DNA of 13,701 nt, taken from the NCBI GenBank assembly GCA_014380965.1, contig JACMIV010000162.1, positions 1 to 13,701 of the forward strand, in the 5' to 3' direction. Origin of the DNA: Rhizobiaceae bacterium. GTDB taxonomy: Bacteria > Pseudomonadota > Alphaproteobacteria > Rhizobiales > Rhizobiaceae. The position numbers were made by a program, and so were the translations under genes. Below, in pieces: positions 1 through 5,466 of this stretch. Within the stretch, counting starts at the first letter, position 1. Each line of letters starts with the position of its first letter. The notes beneath the pieces were generated by a model. That model searched no databases, had not been told where the DNA came from, and saw only the letters and a list, made by a program, of their open reading frames with translations.

Positions 1-50
1 CCGCGCTTTCTTTCGACGCCGGGAGGTCCAAGCGAAAGCGACGACGTTCC

Positions 51-110
51 GATCTCCACCCTTGAGGGGGAGATGGCCTGCAGGCCAGACGGGGGGTTGC
101 TGCGGAACTC
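51..110. repeat. Rhizobial-type intergenic palindromic repeat
   Basis: An imperfect inverted repeat, ATCTCCACCC at 52-61 and GGGGGAGAT at 66-74 around a TTGA loop, is followed directly by the perfect palindrome GGCCTGCAGGCC (75-86) and a G-rich tail. From memory, this arrangement (CT-rich/AG-rich stem, then a GGC..GCC palindrome, then a G run) resembles dispersed intergenic repeats of Mesorhizobium and related genera. It lies just beyond the 3' end of the FtsX-like permease gene, so it could also act as a transcript-end hairpin. Copy number in the genome cannot be seen here. Confidence 0.5.
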
Positions 111-138
111 GGCGGCGAAAGATGCGGGCTTCGATCGA

Positions 139-1335
139 TCAACCCTTCAGGTTGTCGACGACCGAGCGGCTGTGAAGAAGAGCCGCGGGGATGAGCGCGA
201 CGATGCCGCCGATCGCGACCAGCGAGAGCGAGAGCATCACCTCGGCTCCGCCGAGCGTCGCCGTCATCGCGATCCCGGTCTCACGGGCGATCACAGCCGA
301 CAGGATCTGCGCGACTCCGTAGCCGAGGCCGAGGCCGAGCGTAGAGCCGATGGCGATCATCGCCGTCACGCCTGTCCAGACGACGGCGAAAATGTACCAT
401 CTCGATGCCCCGAGCGCGCGGAGCACGGCGAAACGCTCGGCCTGGAGCTGGATGAGCGCCATGAGGCCGGCCAGGATGGCCGCGACGACGAGAATCTGCG
501 TCGTCAGCGTCAGGATGTCCATGACGGAACGCATGTCGCCGAGGACCGCGTAGAGCTGCACGAGAACCTCGGCCGGGAAGAAGGCGGTGGTCTCCTCCGT
601 CCGGTAGGCGCTCCTGAGGCCGTAGGCCGACGGCACCGTATCGGGCGAGAGGACGACAGCCGGAACCCCCGGCAGATGCGCCGCATCGAAGGGAGGACCG
701 ATCCGCGTTTCGCCCGGCGGATGGCCGGTCGGCAGGCCGTGGACGCGCCAGTTCTGTTCGACGGGCACGACGATGGCGGTGTCCCAAGGGGTTCCCGTGC
801 GCGCCATGCGGCCGACGACCGTCAGCCGCGTTTCGTGCTGCCCCTCGGCGGCAGCCCCATGGCCGTGGACCGGCCGGAGCGTCGCGCCGATCGCATAGGG
901 CGAGGCAGAGCCGACCACCGCCTCCGCCTCGGACTCAAAGACGCGTCCCTCCGCAAGGGGTCCGGAGAGCCTGTCGACGAAGGCCGCAGTCGTCCCGACG
1001 ATGGAGAATCCCGAGACCGAATCGCCGAAGGCGATGGGGGCGACAAGCGTCGCCTTCGGTTCCGCGAGGAGCTTCGCCACGGTCTCGGGGCGCAGGAGCT
1101 CGACCGCCGACGGCTGGAGATAGACGACGTTCATGAGGATGTCGGTCTGACTGCCGGGTGCGGCGACGATGAGATCAAAACGGTCGGCCGCGCGGGCGCT
1201 GCCCTGGCGAAGGGCGCGCTCCTGCGACGAGACCGCGACGCCGAGCGCGACGGCCAGCGCGACGAGCCCGATGAAGAGGAGCACCGTCGCGCGGTTGCGG
1301 TCGAACAGCGTCTTGACGATCGGAAACGGGTTCAC
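139..1335 (-). CDS. FtsX/MacB-like ABC transporter permease
   Basis: This 398-residue inner-membrane permease partners the ATPase encoded just upstream. It has the FtsX layout: one helix near residues 17-36, a large periplasmic domain to about residue 275, then three C-terminal helices (near 278-300, 312-345 and 365-388). The stretch RFAVLRALGASR after the second helix is a hallmark of the FtsX/LolC/MacB permease domain. The start codon is GTG at 1335-1333 and overlaps the ATPase stop codon as GTGA, implying translational coupling. Such systems usually move lipoproteins, peptides or small molecules out of the inner membrane, or transmit force across it, rather than import solutes. The substrate is unknown. 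The neighbouring CPFC protein suggests an envelope or metal-related role, which is inference. Confidence 0.9.
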   Translation of the reverse strand: MNPFPIVKTLFDRNRATVLLFIGLVALAVALGVAVSSQERALRQGSARAADRFDLIVAAPGSQTDILMNVVYLQPSAVELLRPETVAKLLAEPKATLVAPIAFGDSVSGFSIVGTTAAFVDRLSGPLAEGRVFESEAEAVVGSASPYAIGATLRPVHGHGAAAEGQHETRLTVVGRMARTGTPWDTAIVVPVEQNWRVHGLPTGHPPGETRIGPPFDAAHLPGVPAVVLSPDTVPSAYGLRSAYRTEETTAFFPAEVLVQLYAVLGDMRSVMDILTLTTQILVVAAILAGLMALIQLQAERFAVLRALGASRWYIFAVVWTGVTAMIAIGSTLGLGLGYGVAQILSAVIARETGIAMTATLGGAEVMLSLSLVAIGGIVALIPAALLHSRSVVDNLKG

Positions 1336-2036
1336 GGTCGCTGCCTCCGGTGCAGCCGGCCGTGATCGAGATCATGGACCACGTCGGCGACGGCGATGAG
1401 TTCGGGATCGTGGGTCACCGCCACCACCGTCCGCCCCTCGTCACGGGCGAGGCTCACCAGCAGCGCGCCGACCTCCCGGCCGGCTGCGCCGTCGAGACTT
1501 GCGGTCGGCTCGTCGGCGAGGATGATCGGTGGATCGAAGAGAAGCGCCCGAGCGATCGCCACGCGCTGCCGTTCGCCACGGGAGAAGCCTTTCAGGGTCT
1601 TGCGCCGGGTCGGCACGCCGAGCCGTGCCAGCAGCTCGTCCGCGCGCGGATAAAGCGCCTTCGCCGACAGACGATCGAACCACGCGGCACAGGCGACGTT
1701 CTGGCGCGGACTGAGCTCGTCGATGAGATGGAAGCTCTGGAAGATGAGGCCGATCGTGTCGCGCCGCCAGCGGTCGCGGCGCGTTTCGGACAGCGCGGAA
1801 ACGTTCGACCCGGCGAACGTCACCTGTCCGGCCTCGGGACGCACGAGCCCGGACAAGACGTTGAGAAGCGTCGACTTACCCGAGCCGGAGGGGCCGGTGA
1901 CGGCGACGAGCGCGCCGGGCACGGGAGCAAAAGACACGCCGTCGAGGACGGACACCATCGTCCCGCCGGAATCGGCATAGCGCACGACCAGTCCTTCGGC
2001 AGTCAGCACCCCTGCAGTCGGTTTTCGTCCGGTCAT
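1332..2036 (-). CDS. LolD/MacB-class ABC transporter ATP-binding protein
   Basis: This 234-residue cytoplasmic ATPase energises the FtsX-like permease. All nucleotide-binding motifs are visible: Walker A GPSGSGKST (48-56), Q-loop glutamine 100 in IFQSFHLIDELSP, Walker B IILADEP (171-177) and the switch histidine 209 in VTHD. The signature motif is FSRGERQ (151-157) instead of LSGGQ/LSGGEQ. Its GE is kept, but the Arg in place of the first Gly is unusual. Length and the FQ-FHL-L-P pattern fit the LolD/MacB/FtsE group rather than importers. The ATG overlaps the upstream stop codon as ATGA, and its own stop overlaps the permease start, so the three genes form one translationally coupled unit. 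Confidence 0.93.
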   Translation of the reverse strand: MTGRKPTAGVLTAEGLVVRYADSGGTMVSVLDGVSFAPVPGALVAVTGPSGSGKSTLLNVLSGLVRPEAGQVTFAGSNVSALSETRRDRWRRDTIGLIFQSFHLIDELSPRQNVACAAWFDRLSAKALYPRADELLARLGVPTRRKTLKGFSRGERQRVAIARALLFDPPIILADEPTASLDGAAGREVGALLVSLARDEGRTVVAVTHDPELIAVADVVHDLDHGRLHRRQRP

Positions 2037-2476
2037 CCGACCCTTTCGAAATCGGCATCCTGAAGCCGAACGCGGCTGACGAAGCCCATTTCAGGATCTT
2101 TCGTCGTGCCGAGCTCAAGTCTGCCGTTGACGCGGATGGGGAAGTTGAACGGAACGACGCTGATGAGGTCCTGCGTGTAGACGACGATGATGTCGCTCGG
2201 CCAATCGGCCTCGGTCTCGCAGAACGGACAGACCGACATCGGCATCCGCGTCAGCACGAAGAAGCGCGACTCGGCCTTCAGCGGCGGCGCCATGAAGCCG
2301 ACCATCTCGACGGATGCACCGTCGAGGGCCTTGGCGCGCTCGGAGAAGATCGTCTGGCGTTCGTAGAGGTCGCCGAACTCGATCGTATCCACTGCGGCGC
2401 CGGCAGAAACCGAGCTCATCGGACAGGTGGCGCCCGCGACGAGCGCCGAGATCAGAAAGCTGCGTCTGTCGAGCAT
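2033..2476 (-). CDS. Tat-exported small CPFC protein, DUF3299-like
   Basis: This 147-residue protein is predicted to be exported. It begins MLDRRSFLIS, a twin-arginine motif followed by a hydrophobic stretch to about residue 28 with an Ala-rich end. The mature part has the pattern of the DUF3299 family: a LDGASVEMVGFMAPP segment (51-65), a cysteine motif CPFC (83-86), then a beta-rich tail. CPFC could bind a metal such as zinc or act as a redox pair; the sequence does not decide. AAGGAAG about 5 bases before the ATG is a good ribosome site. The gene is first in a unit with the ATPase and permease (4-base overlaps). From memory, Pseudomonas aeruginosa has a comparable zinc-responsive cluster (PA4063-PA4066), which would make it an accessory to the transporter; that parallel needs checking. 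Confidence 0.75.
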   Translation of the reverse strand: MLDRRSFLISALVAGATCPMSSVSAGAAVDTIEFGDLYERQTIFSERAKALDGASVEMVGFMAPPLKAESRFFVLTRMPMSVCPFCETEADWPSDIIVVYTQDLISVVPFNFPIRVNGRLELGTTKDPEMGFVSRVRLQDADFERVG

Positions 2477-2518
2477 CCGTCTTCCTTCCGCGAAGGCCGT
2501 CGTTCCAAAAACTATGAT

Positions 2519-2538
2519 CGCCGGCCCGAAGACCGGCG
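2519..2538 (-). terminator. Possible hairpin terminator after the phosphatase gene
   Basis: A perfect 6-bp inverted repeat, CGCCGG / CCGGCG, encloses an 8-base loop. Read on the minus strand it is followed, after about 7 bases, by a run of five T (plus-strand A run 2507-2511). It lies in the 114-base gap between the phosphatase stop and the CPFC-protein start. The offset T run makes it a weak candidate, so partial read-through from phosphatase into the transporter unit remains possible. Confidence 0.35.
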
Positions 2539-2590
2539 GCCCGATGCGGCGAACGAGGACGGGCGACAGCCCTGCCCGCCCCGTCCGTCA

Positions 2591-4138
2591 TTACTGCTTC
2601 TTGCCGAGGCCCGAAGCGTGGCTCAGCACATGGTAGATATAGTTCTCTTCCACGGTGCCGTGGAAGAGGTGGGCAAACGGGCCCCAGGCGTAGATAGCGA
2701 CGTCGTCGCCGGCGTGGGTCTCGCTGGCCATTGGAACGGTCGCGGGCTGGAGATAGTCGATGGTTGTGGTGTCGACATCGGTGAGATCGGGACGCACGCC
2801 GGCGGGCTGCGCCTTCGTCTTGTCCTCGTCCTTGCCGACCGGCGGGAAGTAGGCGCCCGGGCCGTTGGCATAGCTCAGCGTGGTGTAAGGCTTGCCGTCG
2901 CCGGCGAGTTCGACCTCGTCGTCGACGTTGACGACCGTGCCGAAGATCGGGTTGCCGCGCTTCGGATAACCGTTGATCGTCATCGTGTGGCTGTGATCGG
3001 CGGTGACGACCACGAGCGTGTCCTCGCGGTTTGTCTTCTCGAGCACGGCCTTCACCGCCGCGTCGAAGGCGAGCGTGTCCTCGAGAGCGCGCTGCGCGTT
3101 GCCGGCGTGATGGGCGTGGTCGATGCGTCCGCCCTCGATCATGAGGAGGTAGCCGGTCTCGTTCTGCGCCAGGCGGTCGATCGCCATGGTCGTCATCTCG
3201 GCGAGCGAGGGCTCGCCCGCGGCGTCCTTCGCGCGGTCGGCCTCATATTCCATGTGGCTCATGTCGAAGAGGCCGAGAACCTTGGCGCCCGAGGCGAGGT
3301 CTACGGCGTCGAAGCCGGCCTTGTCGAAGACGAAGACGTTGTTGTTGGACTTCGCCGTCCACTCGGCGGTGAGGTCGCGCGTGTCGGTGCGGCGGCCGGT
3401 CTTCTCGGTATCTTCCGGATCCTTCATCTCAGCGGGAAGGAAGTAGGCGCGTCCGCCGCCCATGGCGACCTCGAAGCCGTCGCCTTCGGGCCAGTTCACG
3501 AGCTGGTCGGCGATGTCCTTGCATCCGGCGGCCTTGCCCTCGGCCGAGATTTCCTTGTCGCTCTCCCAGTCGCGCACGGGCGTATGCGAATAGGTTGCGG
3601 CAGGGGTCGCGTGCGTGATGCGTGCGGTCGAAATGACGCCGGTCGCCTTGCCGGCGGCCTCCGCCATCGCGAAGATCGAGGTGACCTCGCCAGCCAGCGC
3701 GGCGGCGCAATCGCCGACCGCGACGGTCTGGTTGACGCCGAGAACGTCGTTGCGGGTCTTGACGCCCGTGACCATCGCGGTCGCCGTGGGCGCCGAGTCC
3801 GACACCTGGCCGTCATGCGAGTAGGTCTTCGACAAGGCGACGTATGGGAAAGTGTCAAGTGCCAGATTGTTCGATTCGCCGTCGACGCCGCGCTTCTGGC
3901 CGTCGAGAATGCGGGCGGCCGTGTTCGTCGCGATGCTCATGCCGTCGCCGACCATGATGATGACGTTCTTCGCTGCGCCGGTGATCTGCGGCGTCGCGAG
4001 GCGAGCCGCGAGATCGGCTTCGGCGGCTGTGAAGTAGCTGTCACCGGCCTGGGGGAGCGCATCCTGCGCAAGCGCCGGCTGACAGATGAAGAGAGCCAGC
4101 GAGGTGCCGGCGAGGAGCATCGTTGCGACGCGGCTCAT
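2591..4138 (-). CDS. phoA: Periplasmic alkaline phosphatase, animal-type PhoA family
   Basis: This 515-residue zinc/magnesium phosphomonoesterase releases phosphate from organic esters outside the inner membrane. A Sec signal peptide (hydrophobic to about 20, ALA-Q cleavage near 24-25) precedes the catalytic domain. Active-site motifs are complete: VGDGM (metal Asp65), SDSA with nucleophile Ser115, THATPA (His176), IEGGRIDHAHHAG (Glu335, Asp340, His341, His344), TADHSH (Asp381, His382) and ETHAGDDVAIYAWGP (His475). At the sites of E. coli Asp153 and Lys328 it carries His176 and His341, as animal enzymes do; flanking blocks also look animal-like. The start is fixed by CTGGAGGTC ahead of ATG. 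A Pho-box-like site lies about 70 bases upstream. The gene symbol is by family. Confidence 0.93.
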   Translation of the reverse strand: MSRVATMLLAGTSLALFICQPALAQDALPQAGDSYFTAAEADLAARLATPQITGAAKNVIIMVGDGMSIATNTAARILDGQKRGVDGESNNLALDTFPYVALSKTYSHDGQVSDSAPTATAMVTGVKTRNDVLGVNQTVAVGDCAAALAGEVTSIFAMAEAAGKATGVISTARITHATPAATYSHTPVRDWESDKEISAEGKAAGCKDIADQLVNWPEGDGFEVAMGGGRAYFLPAEMKDPEDTEKTGRRTDTRDLTAEWTAKSNNNVFVFDKAGFDAVDLASGAKVLGLFDMSHMEYEADRAKDAAGEPSLAEMTTMAIDRLAQNETGYLLMIEGGRIDHAHHAGNAQRALEDTLAFDAAVKAVLEKTNREDTLVVVTADHSHTMTINGYPKRGNPIFGTVVNVDDEVELAGDGKPYTTLSYANGPGAYFPPVGKDEDKTKAQPAGVRPDLTDVDTTTIDYLQPATVPMASETHAGDDVAIYAWGPFAHLFHGTVEENYIYHVLSHASGLGKKQ

Positions 4139-4208
4139 GAAAGACCTCCAGGAAAAAAGTTCGGCCGCCCAGCGGATCGGTCCGATAATCCTCTCCTAAG
4201 TCACCTCA

Positions 4209-4226
4209 ATGACGACGGCGTGACAA
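4209..4226 (-). promoter_or_regulatory. Candidate PhoB-binding Pho box
   Basis: On the minus strand the sequence reads TTGTCAC-GCCG-TCGTCAT. These are two 7-base units with the 4-base spacing of the Pho box; each matches CTGTCAT/C at five or six positions. The site ends 70 bases before the phosphatase ATG. Ten bases further on is TAGGAG, a poor but correctly placed -10 hexamer; a later alternative is GATTAT. The position and the downstream gene make PhoB control under phosphate starvation likely, but this rests on pattern alone. Confidence 0.5.
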
Positions 4227-4306
4227 GGCGAGAGGGGGCAGACGACGCCTTGCAGCCATCCGCTCGACCTACCTTGAGAAGGAAACAGCCCCTCGCCTCT
4301 GCGGCG

Positions 4307-4789
4307 TCAGTGTGCGTGCCCCGCATGGCTATGCTGCATGGCATCTCTCGCCTCGATCTCGACATGGACGAGAACGTCGCCCGCCTTCTCGAACGACAAC
4401 GTCATCTCCACTTCAGTCCCGATGCCAAGCGGCTGGCGAAGTCCGCGCAACTCGAGCGCCAGCCCGCCGGGGTCGAGCTCGAATGCCCCGGGCGGCACGT
4501 CCACCGGTCCAATCGGGCTCGTTGAGATCTCGCCAACGGCGTTCGTCAGGCCGACGATTAGGACGCTGCCCGCCACCAGGGTTGCTGCTCCCGTCAGACG
4601 ATCCGCCTCGCCCGCGTTAGCGATTTCCAGGAATACGAGCGTGTCTTCCCCGGCATCGGCCGCCCGGGCCCAGGCATGGACGATCGTCAAACTGCCCACG
4701 GAGGTTGCGTGAGCGTCGTTTTCGGCGAGTGCGCGACCTCCGACGATGAGAAGCGCAATTGCGCCGAGGGCTGCGTTGGTCCTAAACAT
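4307..4789 (-). CDS. Secreted PCuAC-fold protein lacking copper ligands, His-rich tail
   Basis: This 160-residue exported protein has the PCuAC (DUF461) periplasmic metallochaperone fold. A Sec signal peptide (MFRTNAALGAIALLIVGGRALA) is followed by family blocks: VHAWARA, TLVFLEIANAG, ADRLTGAATLVAG, VPPGAFELDPGGLAL and LRGLRQPL, then a terminal TLSFEKAG strand. Copper-binding PCuAC proteins have His-Glu, Met and His-x-Met ligands after these strands. Here the matching stretches read VLIVGLTNAV and LALEL, so no ligand remains. The end is instead QHSHAGHAH, with four histidines. The ATG at 4789-4787 is preferred over in-frame starts upstream because GAAAGG precedes it and the signal peptide begins there. 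A Zur-like palindrome lies 24-38 bases upstream. It probably binds another metal, perhaps zinc, but that is inference. Confidence 0.8.
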   Translation of the reverse strand: MFRTNAALGAIALLIVGGRALAENDAHATSVGSLTIVHAWARAADAGEDTLVFLEIANAGEADRLTGAATLVAGSVLIVGLTNAVGEISTSPIGPVDVPPGAFELDPGGLALELRGLRQPLGIGTEVEMTLSFEKAGDVLVHVEIEARDAMQHSHAGHAH

Positions 4790-4812
4790 CTCAAGCCTTT
4801 CACGGTACGTTT

Positions 4813-4827
4813 TGTTAGAACGTAACA
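4813..4827. promoter_or_regulatory. Zur/Fur-family-like palindromic operator
   Basis: TGTTAGAACGTAACA is a perfect 5-bp inverted repeat (TGTTA/TAACA) with a 5-base centre. This is exactly the arm sequence and spacing of the bacterial Zur core TGTTATANTATAACA; the central bases differ. It lies 24-38 bases before the start of the PCuAC-like gene, where a repressor would block transcription. The flanks do not extend the symmetry, so the match is to the core only. A MarR- or other Fur-family site is possible. Confidence 0.5.
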
Positions 4828-4903
4828 TCAGTGGATGGCGTTCGTGTGACCACGCGCAGCCACCCATTTCACCCGGCACCCAAAGCCGGCCTAAAGCGCA
4901 CGA

Positions 4904-5112
4904 AAGCTCACCACCGTCCGGCACCGGACCATACGGACAAAAGATGGGCTGTCGCACAAGACCGCGCGGCTGATGGTCTTCAAGCTCATCATGGCCGCCG
5001 CCAGGACCTGGCGCAGGCTAAAGGGCCAAAACTGCTTGCCGATGGTCATCGCCGACGTCAATTCACCGACGGCATCGCTGTCAACACCGACGCCAATCAA
5101 CGCGCCGCCTGA
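4904..5112 (+). pseudogene. IS256-family transposase C-terminal fossil, frameshifted
   Basis: Translating from 4913 gives TVRHRTIRTKDGLSHKTARL followed by MVFKLIMAAARTWRRLKGQN, a C-terminal block characteristic of IS256-family (Mutator-type) transposases. The frame is lost near 5060, where one A appears missing from GTCAA(A)TTC. Reading on in the next frame gives FTDGIAVNTDANQRAA and a TGA stop at 5110-5112, the expected family ending. Upstream, GAAAGC at 4902-4907 may be the remains of the NPIEST motif, and weak similarity continues back to about 4865. The N-terminal catalytic part is absent, so this is a dead remnant. It abuts the promoter of the PCuAC-like gene. The family call is from recalled sequence patterns. 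Confidence 0.65.
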
Positions 5113-5144
5113 TCGGCCCCGTCACCCAAATTCCACCGTAGCTC

Positions 5145-5276
5145 AAAGTCGCCACGCGCCACGACAAAGCCGCCAGGTCCTTCTTGGCCTTCCTCTGCCT
5201 CGCCAAATCACGCATCTGGCTCAAGGACTTTGTCAGCAGAGCCGAGCACAGTAGGATCGATTGTGTCAGCATGTGA
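5145..5276 (+). pseudogene. IS5-family transposase C-terminal fossil
   Basis: An open stretch of 43 codons ending in TGA reads KVATRHDKAARSFLAFLCLA then KSRIWLKDFVSRA and a short tail. The pattern R(R/K)VATR-DK-AR-(F/Y)LA..-LA...IWL is the usual C-terminus of IS5-group DDE transposases. Nothing upstream supplies the catalytic domain, and the preceding bases belong to the end of the IS256-type remnant, so this piece is a truncated leftover. Two different IS ends side by side suggest a past insertion and deletion hot spot. Confidence 0.5.
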
Positions 5277-5466
5277 ATGGGCACCAACTTGAACACTGAA
5301 CCGCCTCGGTCGGGCCGATGGCGGACTGTCGGCTTGCAGGTAGCCGGTCCTCAAAAGCCGCCGCCGCGGTCCAGGCCAAAAGGTTACCGTAATGGTCCTT
5401 CCGTGCCCATCATCATGGCATCCCTGCAGAATTCCTAATAGTTGCTCGTTGCGTTGCTGCCAACAC
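5277..5466. other. Gap with no recognisable gene
   Basis: This stretch joins the IS fossils to the 3' end of the GGDEF/EAL gene. No reading frame here resembles a known protein, and no terminator-like hairpin with a T run was found. It may contain further degraded IS sequence. Confidence 0.5.

Noticed and set aside
73..1365. 430-codon open frame on the plus strand
   Set aside because: It is antisense to the FtsX-like permease. Its translation is almost all Arg/Asp/Gly/Glu with no family features, as expected from GC bias.
2618..4525. 635-codon open frame on the plus strand
   Set aside because: It is antisense to the alkaline phosphatase, whose motifs are complete. The translation is low-complexity Val/Gly/Arg/Asp.
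4790..4957. 56-codon upstream extension of the PCuAC-like gene
   Set aside because: The signal peptide and ribosome site fix the start at 4789. The extension would cross the palindrome and the IS fossil.
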